A stretch of 64,000 nucleotides of DNA from Daejeonella sp. JGW-45 (GCF_029360805.1 NZ_JARKNC010000008.1:804339-868338); one strand, 5' to 3'; shown: positions 8,315 through 17,567, counted from the stretch's first letter. Numbers and translations: made by a program. Notes: a model not told the origin generated them from the sequence alone.

Positions 8315-9823
8315 TTATTCCTTCCTTACAAACATAATCTCCACTCTCCGGTTTGCCTGACGGCCGCTGTCTGTGCTGTTAGTCGCGGCAGGCTCGGTGA
8401 AAGATTTGGCCTGGGCAGGCAGATCGCGCTTACCCAGGATCTGGTTAACGGCATCAATGACCGACTGATTCCTTCTCCGGGAAAGAGCGACATTGTAAGC
8501 CATGCTGCCTATACTATCGGTATGCCCGGTAATGCGGAAGTTGTAATAAGCACTTAGCTTCCGGAAACGCTCCATAGCCTCTTTCAATTTTACCATCTCC
8601 GTGGCGGAAATATCCGACTTATCGAAATCAAAATAGATCACCGTGTTTTCAAGCACCGGGACACTTACACTTTTTGCGGGGGTCGGGGTGACTTCCGCTT
8701 TGGGCAGGGGGCTGGGCCTCGCGTCTACCGGGGTAGCCGCAACCGGCTGACTGACATCAACAGGCTGCTGTATGTTGGTTTTATAGGCATCAGGTATAAT
8801 ATCTTCCAGCTTCTTTCCCTGAAGGATCAGATTAGGATCAATCACCTTGCTCAGATCGGGATAATCTTTAAAATCAGGTTGAGTTACATCCTTTTTTGCA
8901 GTCAGGCTTCGGTCTTCGATAAACACGCCCGAATCGTAAATATTATCTGAAACATCGGCTAACACGATCTTTAAATGATATTTCTTATAAGGAGTAACAT
9001 ACATTTGGGCTACCAGCTTTTTGGTAATACCATCATAACGAAGGTTACGGTACAGGTTCGCGTCCAGGGTTTTCAGAAGTTCAGGATCGGGCGCTATCAC
9101 TACACGGTCGGCATTACCGGCATAATCAGGATCTCCAAAAACAGATGCGATCCCCCTAAGAATCCGTCCCGGTAAAGTACCCCTGTAGGTAGATTTAACT
9201 GGATCCTGTCTTTTTATCACAACCTGCTTGTACAGGTTATTGTCAATAAAGTGATCCTGGTTGGATTTAAAATTGATCGTATTGATACTGACCGGAACAT
9301 TCGTACCCGGTACCAGGGCTATATTTTTTGAAGTGGTTTCATCAGAAACTATGAACGCAAAAATATCATTATAGGGAGAATCGACATATTCAGGATATTC
9401 GTCGGAGCCGAACTGATAATTGAACTGGATACTGTTATCCATCGGCACGAAGTCGAATTCGATGCTGCACACATCAAATAATTTTTCTGTGATCATTTTA
9501 GCCAGGTCGGCGTCGGCAGCAGGAACACTGACATCACTAAATGTCGAGCTTTGATTGTGCGAATTATTATAACCTGCTACGTTGAAGGAGTTTCCCGAGG
9601 AGAGGATCAGCCCTTTGGGTACCTTTAAGACGTTGGCGGAACTGGTAAAAGACAAGATAGAAAGCGGATACCCTTTATGGGTAATATTGCCGATAACCAC
9701 ACCCTGTCCGCTGAAGTTTTTTTTGATCCAATCATCAACATTTATCGATGATAACCTGATCTGAGCATTAGATATGCTGCTGCAGGCCAATATTAACAAA
9801 ATCAGGTAACCGGCTTTCTTCAT
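8315..9823 (-). CDS. choice-of-anchor L / OmpA family outer-membrane protein
   Basis: Secreted protein of 502 aa with a signal peptide (cut after about residue 20, SISNAQ). The N-terminal ~300 residues are a choice-of-anchor L domain: GVVIGNITHKG, PKGLILSSGNSFNVAGYNNS, FVPMDNSIQFNYQFGSDEYPEYVDSPYNDIFAFIVS. A proline-rich linker (about 355-390) leads to an OmpA peptidoglycan-binding domain: VIYFDFDKSDIS, FRITGHTDSIGSMAYNVALSRRRNQSV, RQANRRVEIMFV. It probably tethers the envelope to peptidoglycan while showing the N-terminal domain outside or in the periplasm (inference). It converges on the beta-barrel-like gene with a 1-bp gap. Confidence 0.88.
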   Translation of the reverse strand: MKKAGYLILLILACSSISNAQIRLSSINVDDWIKKNFSGQGVVIGNITHKGYPLSILSFTSSANVLKVPKGLILSSGNSFNVAGYNNSHNQSSTFSDVSVPAADADLAKMITEKLFDVCSIEFDFVPMDNSIQFNYQFGSDEYPEYVDSPYNDIFAFIVSDETTSKNIALVPGTNVPVSINTINFKSNQDHFIDNNLYKQVVIKRQDPVKSTYRGTLPGRILRGIASVFGDPDYAGNADRVVIAPDPELLKTLDANLYRNLRYDGITKKLVAQMYVTPYKKYHLKIVLADVSDNIYDSGVFIEDRSLTAKKDVTQPDFKDYPDLSKVIDPNLILQGKKLEDIIPDAYKTNIQQPVDVSQPVAATPVDARPSPLPKAEVTPTPAKSVSVPVLENTVIYFDFDKSDISATEMVKLKEAMERFRKLSAYYNFRITGHTDSIGSMAYNVALSRRRNQSVIDAVNQILGKRDLPAQAKSFTEPAATNSTDSGRQANRRVEIMFVRKE

Positions 9824-9861
9824 ATTGATATCAACTACCCTACTTAATATACAATTTACGA

Positions 9862-10350
9862 TTATTTCTTAAGTCTTGTTTCCGCAAATGCAAAAGGAAG
9901 CAAACTTTTAATCCCGGCAGTCTTAATTACAGCCCCGTTCCTGCAATAAAACAAAACCTCGATCGGGTGAGATTGTCTTTTCTCATACTCGGCCATCACC
10001 TGCAGGCAGGCCCCGCAGGACGTTACAGGCTCCATGATCTTAAAATTATCTGTGTGAGCCGTGATAGCCATCGATAAGATCTTGTCGTCAGGATATGTAG
10101 AACCTATTGTGAACAAGGCAACCCTCTCCGCACATAGGCCGGAAGGATAGGCTACGTTCTCCTGGTTGCTGCCATAAACGATCTTCCCGCTTTCCAGCCT
10201 TACGGCAGCTCCAACCCTGAATTCAGAATAAGGTGAGTGAGAATTGGCCATTGCCTTTACAGCTTCCTGGCAGAGGTCTTTGTCAGAAGGATCAAGCTCA
10301 TCTATGGACGAATATTCTTCGTATGATATGGTAAGATTATTACGCATCAC
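9862..10350 (-). CDS. cdd: cytidine deaminase
   Basis: Pyrimidine salvage enzyme converting cytidine/deoxycytidine to uridine forms, 162 aa. The substrate motif SPYSEFRVGAAV and the zinc site are intact: CAER (catalytic Glu next to the first Cys ligand) and the paired ligands in SCGACLQVM. It is about 30 residues longer than tetrameric bacterial enzymes, mostly at the N-terminus. Downstream of topoisomerase subunit B on the same strand, with a possible terminator hairpin between. Confidence 0.95.
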   Translation of the reverse strand: MMRNNLTISYEEYSSIDELDPSDKDLCQEAVKAMANSHSPYSEFRVGAAVRLESGKIVYGSNQENVAYPSGLCAERVALFTIGSTYPDDKILSMAITAHTDNFKIMEPVTSCGACLQVMAEYEKRQSHPIEVLFYCRNGAVIKTAGIKSLLPFAFAETRLKK

Positions 10351-10358
10351 AAAATATT

Positions 10359-10387
10359 AAACCCGCACGGATTCGCCCGCAGGGTTT
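10359..10387 (-). terminator. weak hairpin after topoisomerase IV subunit B gene
   Basis: AAACCC and GGGTTT halves enclose a G+C-rich loop. On the minus strand the hairpin is followed by TTTAATATTTT, an imperfect T-tract. A weak candidate end for the subunit B transcript just before cdd. Confidence 0.4.
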
Positions 10388-10411
10388 ACAATATAAGAAT
10401 ATTGACAGATA

Positions 10412-12307
10412 TTACTGCGCTTCCGCCAGAACTTCTTCCGGTTCGCTTAGCTCAGGGACAGGCTCATCGCCAATAAAGTCTACTTCAACACGCAGGTTCT
10501 GTATAATATGCTGCTGCCGGTCTGGTGTATTTTTACCCATATAATACTCCAGCAGGTTCTTGATTGGCTGTTCCTTGGACAGGATCACCGGGTCGAGCCG
10601 GATATCCTCACCGATGAAAAGTGCAAACTCCTCAGGTGAGATCTCACCAAGGCCCTTGAACCGGGTGATCTCAGGTTTATTTCCCAATTTCTGTATTGCA
10701 CGCTGGCGCTCTTCATCGCTGTAGCAATAAATGGTTTCTTTCTTATTACGCACCCTGAATAAAGGTGTTTGTAAGATCGAAACATGACCTGCCTTAACCA
10801 GATCCGGGAAAAACTGGAGGAAGAATGTCATGAGCAACAGGCGAATATGCATACCGTCGACATCCGCATCTGTGGCTATCACAATGTTATTATAACGAAG
10901 ATTATCCAGTCCGTCCTCGATATTCAGGGCGTGCTGTAAAAGGTTAAACTCCTCATTTTCATAAACCACCTTCTTGGTGAGGCCGTAACAGTTCAGGGGC
11001 TTTCCCTTGAGACTGAATACAGCCTGTGTCAATACATCCCGGGATTTGGTTATCGAACCTGAGGCCGAATCACCCTCGGTGATAAACAGCGTGGTATCCT
11101 GCTTACGCTCATGAGTATCCTCAAAATGTATCTTACAATCCCGCAATTTCTTATTGTGCAGTGAGGCTTTCTTAGCCCGCTCATTGGCCAGCTTTTTAAT
11201 CCCCGCTATATCCTTACGCTCACGTTCAGACTGCAGTATTCGCTTTAAAAGGGCGTCTGCGTCGGCAGGATGCTTATGCAGGTAGTCATCAAGGGCCTTT
11301 TTGATAAAATCGTTAATAAACGTCCTTACACTTGGCCCGTCGGCAGCTATATTTTGCGAACCGAGTTTAGTCTTCGTCTGCGATTCAAAAACAGGCTCCT
11401 GGACACGGATTGATATAGCTGCTACAATAGACGCCCTGATATCAGACGCATCGAATTCCTTTTTATAGAACTCCCTGATAGTTTTCACCACAGCTTCGCG
11501 AAAAGCCGCCTGGTGCGTTCCTCCCTGCGTGGTATGCTGACCATTAACAAAGGAATAGTATTCCTCGCCATATTGCTGGCCATGGGTCATTGCCACTTCG
11601 ATATCCTCGCCCTTGAGATGAATGATCGGATACCGGAGTGTTTCTACGTCGGTATTTCTTGTCAGGAGATCGTACAGCCCCCGCTCAGAAAAATACTTGG
11701 TACCGTTGAAATTAATGGTAAGGCCTGAATTCAGAAAAACATAATTCCAGATCATGCTTTCTACAAACTCAGGAATATAATGGTAATGGCGGAAGATGGT
11801 ATCATCTGCATAAAAAACCACCGCAGTCCCGTTACGCTGCGTTGTCTCTGTTTCCGCCGCATCGTTCACCAATACCCCTTGTTCGAATTCGGCCTTTTTT
11901 GTACGCCCGTCACGATAAGACTGGACAGAGAAACTGGACGACAATGCATTTACAGCTTTGGTACCCACGCCGTTCAATCCTACAGATTTCTGAAAGGCCT
12001 TGGAGTCATATTTCCCTCCTGTATTGATCTTGGAAACACAATCAATCACTTTCCCGAGAGGAATACCGCGGCCATAATCGCGGATAGAAACCCGTTTGTC
12101 GGATACCGTTACCTCTATGGTGCGGCCAGAACCCATGACAAACTCATCAATAGAGTTATCAAGTATCTCTTTCAGCAAGACATAAATACCGTCGTCGTAA
12201 GCGGAGCCGTCACCGAGCTTGCCGATGTACATTCCCGGACGCAGACGGATATGTTCTTTCCAGTCGAGCGACCGGATACTATCATCACTATAATCTATTT
12301 CAGCCAT
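10412..12307 (-). CDS. parE: DNA topoisomerase IV subunit B
   Basis: ATPase subunit of the type IIA topoisomerase, 631 aa. GHKL ATPase motifs: [36 protein letters not shown], and the [10 protein letters not shown] part of the transducer. TOPRIM domain: [12 protein letters not shown] (catalytic Glu), then [21 protein letters not shown] (the DxD metal site), and [12 protein letters not shown] near the C-terminus. The length matches Bacteroidota ParE/GyrB-like subunits. It should pair with the subunit A gene at 3.5-6.4 kb on the same strand. Confidence 0.93.
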   Translation of the reverse strand: MAEIDYSDDSIRSLDWKEHIRLRPGMYIGKLGDGSAYDDGIYVLLKEILDNSIDEFVMGSGRTIEVTVSDKRVSIRDYGRGIPLGKVIDCVSKINTGGKYDSKAFQKSVGLNGVGTKAVNALSSSFSVQSYRDGRTKKAEFEQGVLVNDAAETETTQRNGTAVVFYADDTIFRHYHYIPEFVESMIWNYVFLNSGLTINFNGTKYFSERGLYDLLTRNTDVETLRYPIIHLKGEDIEVAMTHGQQYGEEYYSFVNGQHTTQGGTHQAAFREAVVKTIREFYKKEFDASDIRASIVAAISIRVQEPVFESQTKTKLGSQNIAADGPSVRTFINDFIKKALDDYLHKHPADADALLKRILQSERERKDIAGIKKLANERAKKASLHNKKLRDCKIHFEDTHERKQDTTLFITEGDSASGSITKSRDVLTQAVFSLKGKPLNCYGLTKKVVYENEEFNLLQHALNIEDGLDNLRYNNIVIATDADVDGMHIRLLLMTFFLQFFPDLVKAGHVSILQTPLFRVRNKKETIYCYSDEERQRAIQKLGNKPEITRFKGLGEISPEEFALFIGEDIRLDPVILSKEQPIKNLLEYYMGKNTPDRQQHIIQNLRVEVDFIGDEPVPELSEPEEVLAEAQ

Positions 12308-12617
12308 TTATTAAGAGGATATTTTAACCCATACAAATTTAAAATTTTGAGCGGGGTATTGGGAAGGGAGATTTCAACATATGAACATCTTTCCGCTTCG
12401 TTTTTTTGCCATAAGGGGAAAAAGGCAAAAACTTCTTATTGTCTACTGTACTATACACAGATATTTATCAAAATGCACAGGAATACCCTTAGACCGGAAC
12501 GGTTCATCAGTATAAAAACAATCCTAGCGATCCAATAAGGCTGGGGCATAAGCTTCGTCATGGCATAAACGTCTTTTTGGAACGAGAATCGTATTAGGTA
12601 TCACAGGGAAAACAATT
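12308..12617. other. 310-bp divergent intergenic region
   Basis: Lies between the topoisomerase subunit B gene (leftward) and a tiny rightward gene. It holds a small hairpin, TTTTTGCC/GGCAAAAA at 12403-12431, that could end transcription in either direction, and A+T-rich DNA suited to promoters. No gene, RNA or clear promoter motif could be assigned. Confidence 0.5.
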
Positions 12618-12806
12618 ATGAATAAGCCGGGAAAAGAAAAAAAGAAACAAACCGGTTCAAAAGAACCAGAACTGGAACCGGAGAAGGACTGGGAAAACCC
12701 CGGGAACCCGGAAGCTCCTACCGACCCGCGGGATGTAGAAAAGCTTCAGCGGCAACTGGAAGAAGCCCAACGAAGAAAAGAAAATTTAAGCGAAGACAAA
12801 ACCTGA
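12618..12806 (+). CDS. small charged hypothetical protein (62 aa)
   Basis: Predicted 62-aa protein made almost entirely of Lys, Glu, Asp, Pro and Gln: KEKKKQTGSKEPELEPEKDWENPG at the start and the heptad-like VEKLQRQLEEAQRRKENL near the end, which may form a short coiled helix. No membrane segment or cysteine. Likely disordered. It starts an apparent two-gene unit with the next 55-aa frame, which ends at a strong terminator. Composition makes a chance ORF possible, but codon use looks like the neighbours. Confidence 0.55.
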   Translation: MNKPGKEKKKQTGSKEPELEPEKDWENPGNPEAPTDPRDVEKLQRQLEEAQRRKENLSEDKT

Positions 12807-12835
12807 TTATAAGATAAACCTAAAAACCAACGACT

Positions 12836-13003
12836 ATGAAAAGGAATACTAAAATAACGGCAATGACCCTTGTAGAGCAATTTGACCAACAACTACGCGA
12901 AGCATTAATGTCTGACCTTAAAGCAATCCATAACGCCAGAATTAACCTGATCAAACACATTACATTTAATAACCATGGCCGCGACAGGCTAATGACAGCA
13001 TAA
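12836..13003 (+). CDS. small hypothetical protein (55 aa)
   Basis: Frame beginning ATGAAAAGGAATACT and ending TAA, encoding a basic, largely helical peptide (VEQFDQQLREALMSDLKAIHNARINLIKHITF). It lies 29 bp after the previous tiny gene and 37 bp before a strong Rho-independent terminator, a layout that supports real expression. No family recognised. It could be a small regulator or RNA-associated peptide, but nothing in the sequence shows this. Confidence 0.5.
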   Translation: MKRNTKITAMTLVEQFDQQLREALMSDLKAIHNARINLIKHITFNNHGRDRLMTA

Positions 13004-13040
13004 AATTATCTAATCAAGCTATATACCTTTCTAAACTGAA

Positions 13041-13073
13041 AAAGTCGCTTCTTAACTGAGGCGACTTTTTTTT
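13041..13073 (+). terminator. Rho-independent terminator after the two tiny genes
   Basis: An 11-bp stem AAAGTCGCTTC / GAGGCGACTTT (one T-G pair) with a 6-nt loop TTAACT, running straight into a T8 tract. One of the strongest terminators in the window. Confidence 0.85.
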
Positions 13074-13098
13074 GCAGAACAAAGACCTCAAAGCTGTC

Positions 13099-13233
13099 AT
13101 TGCGAGCGCAGCGCGGCAAAAGAATCAATGCTCAGGAAATTATGACCTTCCACCAACCGTAATGTTCTGCCTTTTCCACTTTCAGTTTTCAGTTTTCAGT
13201 TTCAGTTTTCAGTTTTCAGTTGTCCACTTTCAA
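13099..13233. repeat. REP-like fragment plus family A repeat
   Basis: At about 13099-13130 is gtcattgcgagcgcagcg, a form of the 'TCATTGCGAG' element I know from many Bacteroidota intergenic regions. At 13173-13233 follow tandem ttcagttttcag units of family A, in one orientation only. Both lie downstream of the convergent desaturase gene. Confidence 0.6.
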
Positions 13234-13238
13234 CTAAT

Positions 13239-13967
13239 CTAAACCTTCCTCAACTTAATAATCCTTAAAGTATGCATTAGCTTAATAATGGGATAGGACG
13301 GGTCGAACTCGAACCATTTATTTGCAAAATTTACACTGTTCGGGCTCTTATGATGGTTGTTCTGAAACAACTCGCCCATCATTAAGAAATCGAGGGGAAG
13401 AGTATTTTTACTATGATCGTCGTTATCGTGGTTTGAATAGCCGTATTTATGGCCGCACCAATTAACGATAGCACCGTGGATAGGTCCCATCAAAAAGTGA
13501 ATGGGAAGCAGTAAAAACATCCACCAGTACTCAGCGAAGTAAATATAAAATGCTACATATAGCAATGCAAAGACGATGCGGGTAACCCACAGGTCGCCGA
13601 TACGGTCGATCAGCGGCCATGTTGGATACCTGTCAATAAATGCAGGCTCCGGCTGAACCTTGAACTTAACATATTCCAGGTAAATATTCTTTGTTTTGAT
13701 CATCAGACCCCAAACATCTTTGATAAAATGCGGGGAATGCGGATCTTTCTCTGTATCGCTGTATGCGTGATGCATCCGGTGCATGATCGCATAGGCGCGC
13801 GGGTTGAGAAAAGACGAACCTTGTGTAAGGAAGGTCAGCATATAGAAGATCTTCTCCCAGAAGGGGTTCATCTTAAACATCTTATGGGATGCATATCTGT
13901 GGAGGAAGAAGGTTTGAAAGAATAAAGAAAAGAACCAGTGACAGAGAAAAAAAATAAGAACAGGCAT
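13239..13967 (-). CDS. acyl-CoA desaturase (membrane fatty-acid desaturase)
   Basis: Integral membrane di-iron desaturase, 242 aa, introducing a double bond into fatty acyl chains. The three histidine boxes are present: HRYASH near residue 23, HRMHHAYSD at about 63-71, and NNHHKSPN at about 206-213. Hydrophobic stretches (N-terminal [19 protein letters not shown] and [29 protein letters not shown]) fit the four-helix topology. It is shorter than eukaryotic stearoyl-CoA desaturases but normal for this bacterial group. Confidence 0.88.
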   Translation of the reverse strand: MPVLIFFLCHWFFSLFFQTFFLHRYASHKMFKMNPFWEKIFYMLTFLTQGSSFLNPRAYAIMHRMHHAYSDTEKDPHSPHFIKDVWGLMIKTKNIYLEYVKFKVQPEPAFIDRYPTWPLIDRIGDLWVTRIVFALLYVAFYIYFAEYWWMFLLLPIHFLMGPIHGAIVNWCGHKYGYSNHDNDDHSKNTLPLDFLMMGELFQNNHHKSPNSVNFANKWFEFDPSYPIIKLMHTLRIIKLRKV

Positions 13968-14047
13968 GGATAAAGTTAGGTGTACAATAAAGGGGCAAAA
14001 CTAAGAAAATTATAGTTCTTAAAGATATAAACGCAGAAATGATTGCT

Positions 14048-14551
14048 TTAGCGCCCGAAGTCGTCCTGAACCCTTATAATATCCAACTCATCGGAAGGGT
14101 TTGATGGTTCGGTATGCTGCCAGATCTCTGCTATAATACCCCATTCCTTTAAACCCACTGCCCGGTGGCGTTCTCCTTTTTGAAGCACGATACGGTCGCC
14201 GGGGCCATACTCTTTCAGGCCGCCTTCTGTATCATCCGGGCTAGTTATTACCCCGACTGTTCCCTTGATAACCTGCCAGATCTCCGCACGGCGATTATGA
14301 TATTGCCAGGATAACCTCTGCCCCGGTGTAACGATCAAAACCTTCGGGCTAAGTTTTCCCGAGATCTTCAGGTCATCTACCTTAATTCCGTTAAAATAGG
14401 TATCGGCAAATTTCTGCGCCTGCCCCTCGTCGAGCACAAAAAAACCACCCCATGGCCTGGTCTGGTCTTCTGTTAAGATATTAAATCCCTGGTCTTCAAG
14501 GGTAGAACGGGTCTCCGAAAATATATTACTTTTTTGTTGGTCTGCAGTCAT
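14048..14551 (-). CDS. cupin protein, mannose-6-phosphate isomerase type II-like
   Basis: Single-cupin protein, 167 aa from the chosen start. Motifs RPWGGFFVLDEG, PGQRLSWQYHNRRAEIWQVIKGTVGV (cupin motif 1) and GDRIVLQKGERHRAVG (motif 2) match the C-terminal cupin of type II phosphomannose isomerases, so a sugar-phosphate or sugar-nucleotide substrate is likely but unproven. An in-frame ATG 39 bp upstream (14590) would add a basic stretch outside the family; the internal Met (MTADQQ) is preferred. Same strand as the small secreted protein gene behind it. Confidence 0.72.
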   Translation of the reverse strand: MTADQQKSNIFSETRSTLEDQGFNILTEDQTRPWGGFFVLDEGQAQKFADTYFNGIKVDDLKISGKLSPKVLIVTPGQRLSWQYHNRRAEIWQVIKGTVGVITSPDDTEGGLKEYGPGDRIVLQKGERHRAVGLKEWGIIAEIWQHTEPSNPSDELDIIRVQDDFGR

Positions 14552-14622
14552 AGTCTTTGCAATTATACGTTTTAGAACATATAAGTGCAATTAGAGTTTG
14601 AACTTTAGAAGTATATGCAGTA

Positions 14623-15084
14623 TTAATTGGTGATGCCCAAAGATATTTTCCAAAACCCGGGCTCCTTAATCTCAATATCAGCGTATTGGTCTGACATATT
14701 CACTCTTATGCGGCAAGGGAATACCACATCAAGCAGCTGCATGCTCATACCTCTTGCAGTTTTAGCAAGCTCCCGCGTCTGGTTATAATTCCCGCTGATC
14801 ACATTGACGGAACTTATCGCCGCTGTCGCCAATGATTTATCCGTAGATGCGAGGTTTGCACCACCGGACGCGTTCGTGGCGTCTATCTGTATGACATTTT
14901 CCACGCCTTTCAAATCCTTACGTATGTCAACCCTGTTGACTTTGCTGGACCTGTCGTGAACCATATAAGGCTTCTCAACCTTAATCTTTTCTTTTTTCTC
15001 AGGCTTTTCGGCTTTATCCTGCGCTGCAACAGACAAACAGGAAAAGGTAATCAGGGCAATAAAAAAAAGCTTGATTGATTTCAT
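14623..15084 (-). CDS. secreted hypothetical protein
   Basis: 153 aa with a clear signal peptide (KLFFIALITFSCLSVAAQ, cut near residue 21). A Lys/Glu-rich stretch (DKAEKPEKKEKIKVEKPY) follows, then a small domain with VNRVDIRKDLKGVENVIQIDATNASGG and FPCRIRVNMSDQYADIEIKEPGFWKISLG. A single Cys remains in the mature part. No family recognised; a small periplasmic or surface beta protein is the best reading. Confidence 0.7.
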   Translation of the reverse strand: MKSIKLFFIALITFSCLSVAAQDKAEKPEKKEKIKVEKPYMVHDRSSKVNRVDIRKDLKGVENVIQIDATNASGGANLASTDKSLATAAISSVNVISGNYNQTRELAKTARGMSMQLLDVVFPCRIRVNMSDQYADIEIKEPGFWKISLGITN

Positions 15085-15175
15085 GGTTCAGGTTTAAGTA
15101 TACCTAATTTAAATAAAACATATTGATGTCCCCTACAGTAGGTATTTCATTTTTCTCCGAAATGGTTTCAATAAA

Positions 15176-15670
15176 TTAAAGGGCTCCCGGCAATTGTGGC
15201 TGGAAGCCGTGTAATTCCATTTTATACAAATGAAATCCTTTATCCCAATAGTCTTCAACAACTTCAGTGGTCCTGAAGCCTTGCTTCTCATAAAACCTGT
15301 ATACGAGTTGTGAAGTCCGGACAGTTATGCTTTTTACACCAATAATTTTCTGTATTTCCCTGATCCTGAATTTCAGCAAGGCGCTTCCTAATGATCTGCG
15401 CTGAAAGCCAGGGTGTATAATATCCCAGCTTATCACCCCCCTGGTCTTGTCGTCAGAGAAATTAAGGCCTCCGCTGCCTACAACTTTGCCTGACATTTCT
15501 ATAACATAATAGGATTCGATTTCGCTCTCTAAATAATATTCAAGATCGTCTTGCTCTTTTGGTGAAAAGTATGCCGGTGTGTTCAGTCTGAATAAATTCA
15601 ATACTCTGTCCTTATCTGAACTTGAATATGCCCTGATCAAGGGATCCTGATTTTCTTGTATAAAAGTCAA
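15176..15670 (-). CDS. GNAT family N-acetyltransferase
   Basis: 164-aa acetyl-CoA-dependent acyltransferase. The GNAT core is visible: IRAYSSSDKDRVLNLF (strand 1/helix 1), YYVIEMSGKVVGSGGL (strands 2-4), and the acetyl-CoA loop in WDIIHPGFQRRSLGSALLKFRIREIQ, a variant of the Q/RxxGxG/A motif, then FYEKQGFRTTEV. Substrate unknown. It starts 19 bp after the cupin lipoprotein gene and probably shares its transcript. Confidence 0.88.
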   Translation of the reverse strand: MTFIQENQDPLIRAYSSSDKDRVLNLFRLNTPAYFSPKEQDDLEYYLESEIESYYVIEMSGKVVGSGGLNFSDDKTRGVISWDIIHPGFQRRSLGSALLKFRIREIQKIIGVKSITVRTSQLVYRFYEKQGFRTTEVVEDYWDKGFHLYKMELHGFQPQLPGAL

Positions 15671-15689
15671 TGGTTCAATTTACAACTGG

Positions 15690-16139
15690 TTATTGCAATG
15701 ACTTAATTTCAGTTAATATGATCTTTATGTCCGTATCGCCAACGTTCTCCACATAGTGTTTAGCGCCATGGCCGGCCCAGGATGAGGTGCCTGTTTTAAC
15801 TTCCGAGACCTTCGGTTCGCCGTTTTCGGTATACACCTTGACCTTCCCGCCTGAAACCACATAAGATGATCTTGGCGGATGAGTATGCCAAACATCCTTT
15901 TCACCTGGCTTTACAGAATACTCTACAACCCGTACATGTTCATTTTCTGTCAGCACCCTGGCTTGATTCGGAGAAGTTTGCACCATATCAATGTTAAGAA
16001 TGCCGCTTTGCTTCTCCGCTGAGACAGATGTGTTTTTTGACTTGTTGTCCTGACTTGAATTTGAAGCATTCTTGATACCCTGGTTACATGCGTATATCGT
16101 TGTTGTTCCCAACGCCATTAAGAGAATAAGTTTTTTCAT
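15690..16139 (-). CDS. cupin-domain lipoprotein
   Basis: 149-aa exported protein. The signal peptide LILLMALGTTTIYAC places the lipobox Cys at residue 18. After an Asn/Ser/Lys linker comes one cupin barrel: VRVVEYSVKPGEKDVWHTHPPRSSYVVSGGKVKVYTENG (WHTHPP metal-binding histidines) and SWAGHGAKHYVENVGDTDIKIILTE. Downstream of the amidohydrolase gene, separated from it by a hairpin terminator. Catalytic or only a small-molecule-binding lipoprotein: not decidable. Confidence 0.82.
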   Translation of the reverse strand: MKKLILLMALGTTTIYACNQGIKNASNSSQDNKSKNTSVSAEKQSGILNIDMVQTSPNQARVLTENEHVRVVEYSVKPGEKDVWHTHPPRSSYVVSGGKVKVYTENGEPKVSEVKTGTSSWAGHGAKHYVENVGDTDIKIILTEIKSLQ

Positions 16140-16158
16140 CTTTTTATAATTTCTATGG

Positions 16159-16188
16159 TAAAAAGGCAGAGAATTTACTCCCTGCCTT
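16159..16188 (-). terminator. terminator after amidohydrolase gene
   Basis: A 7-bp stem AAGGCAG/CTGCCTT, with an inner GAG/CTC, and on the minus strand a TTTTT tract. It lies between the amidohydrolase stop and the cupin lipoprotein start. Confidence 0.7.
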
Positions 16189-16205
16189 ATTGCGGTTGAG
16201 AAACC

Positions 16206-17480
16206 TTATTTAGCATTCCAAAGAGCACCTGCAATACCGTTCAGGTCCCATACTACCCGTCCTGCGCGGACGGTCAGTTCTGCTTCAAATTTCTTATTTC
16301 CCTTATAGGTTACCCCGCGGGCATCCTGGAAACCAAAATTACCTTCCCGCACTGTGAACACAGCGATATCGGCTTCAGAACCCACACTCAGGCTGCCCAG
16401 GTCCGGACGTTTGATCACTGTCGCCGGATTCCAGGTAGACCGGAGAATTATATCCTGAACAGATAAGCCCAGGGCCAGGAACTTCGACATCACATTAGCC
16501 ATGTCTTTCATCCCAGCGTTGCGGCTGGCACGATAAAGATCTGTGCTGATGGTATTTGGAAGAAAACCCTGCTTGACAGAGTTATGAGCAACATGCCATT
16601 GGAAGGCGCCCGCACCGTGTCCGACATCGAAGATACGTCCGCTCTTCTGCGCTTCAAAAATAAAGGGCTTCACCTTATTATTCTCATCGACTACCGATTC
16701 ACGGGCAGGCATGGAATAGGCATAGGTATGCGTAAAGATATCTCCCGGGCGAAGATGCTTCATAAACAGCTCTTCGATAGATAAGCGCGGTGTACTGCTT
16801 CCAAAATCAACGATAACAGGCTTATCAGTAAGCTTTCCGGCTTCAACAGCGCGATCGACGGGCGTAAAATCATGCCCCTGGTAATGGTGAGCTTTAATCC
16901 CAACGATCAGGTTCGGATGCTCCTTCATCACGAATGCCGTTGCCGTAGGGTTCATATCGGAAACATCCTGAGCATGTACCGTTCCAAGCATAGAATTTCC
17001 AACGATACTTAAAAATGCCAGCACACGGGTCTGAGAGTTATCGATGGTTTGCTTTTTAAAGATGTGGAAGTTACGCCAGCCGGAGGATCCCGCATCCACG
17101 ACCGTAGTCACCCCGGAACGGAAGGTAAAATCATCAGGAACAACGCTGCCCCATCCGTTGGTGATCCCAAACCCGGTATAACCCGGATCCTCTGTTCCGG
17201 CGAATACATGCGTATGCATATCGATAATACCAGGGGTAACATACATGCCGCTTGCGTCGACAACCTTCTTTGCATTTGCTGCCGGTATGCTGGCCGCTAC
17301 CTGGACAATCTTTCCATTAGCTACCGCTACGTCCATTTTGCCGTCGATCTTATTCTTGGGATCGATCACATGGCCGCCCTTTAGCAGCAGGTCAATTTCC
17401 TGAGCCTGCAGGGCGCCTGAAAAGAACAAAGAAGAGCATAATGCTATGGCAGAAATTCTTTTTAATAGATATAATTTCAT
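16206..17480 (-). CDS. amidohydrolase/deacetylase family metallohydrolase, exported
   Basis: 424-aa enzyme of the amidohydrolase superfamily (dihydroorotase-like deacetylase group) with a signal peptide ending near ALQAQ (about residue 27). Metal-site features: DMHTH after strand 1, GIKAHHYQG with the likely bridging carboxylated Lys and a His, GHGAGAFQWHVAHN, and the catalytic Asp in ISTDLY. The C-terminal small domain repeats the N-terminal fold (SVGSEADIAVFTV). It probably hydrolyses an amide or acetyl group of an imported compound in the periplasm. Downstream of SusC/SusD genes, which suggests its substrate is what they import (inference). Confidence 0.85.
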   Translation of the reverse strand: MKLYLLKRISAIALCSSLFFSGALQAQEIDLLLKGGHVIDPKNKIDGKMDVAVANGKIVQVAASIPAANAKKVVDASGMYVTPGIIDMHTHVFAGTEDPGYTGFGITNGWGSVVPDDFTFRSGVTTVVDAGSSGWRNFHIFKKQTIDNSQTRVLAFLSIVGNSMLGTVHAQDVSDMNPTATAFVMKEHPNLIVGIKAHHYQGHDFTPVDRAVEAGKLTDKPVIVDFGSSTPRLSIEELFMKHLRPGDIFTHTYAYSMPARESVVDENNKVKPFIFEAQKSGRIFDVGHGAGAFQWHVAHNSVKQGFLPNTISTDLYRASRNAGMKDMANVMSKFLALGLSVQDIILRSTWNPATVIKRPDLGSLSVGSEADIAVFTVREGNFGFQDARGVTYKGNKKFEAELTVRAGRVVWDLNGIAGALWNAK

Positions 17481-17504
17481 GAAATTAATTTTAGTTCCCT
17501 TAAA

Positions 17505-17541
17505 GATAAAAGGTATGTGCAGGTTTCCCGCACATACCTTT
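17505..17541 (-). terminator. hairpin between SusD-type gene and amidohydrolase gene
   Basis: A perfect 12-bp stem AAAGGTATGTGC / GCACATACCTTT with a 9-nt loop. On the minus strand it runs into TTTTATCTTT. It could end or partly end the SusC/SusD transcript before the amidohydrolase gene, or act as a processing/stabilising hairpin that sets unequal expression within one operon. Confidence 0.75.
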
Positions 17542-17567
17542 AATTTATTTTGAATATCACCTCCTGA

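Noticed and set aside
11780-12538. 252-codon rightward frame
   Set aside because: Antisense to the topoisomerase subunit B gene for most of its length; protein has no recognisable domain.
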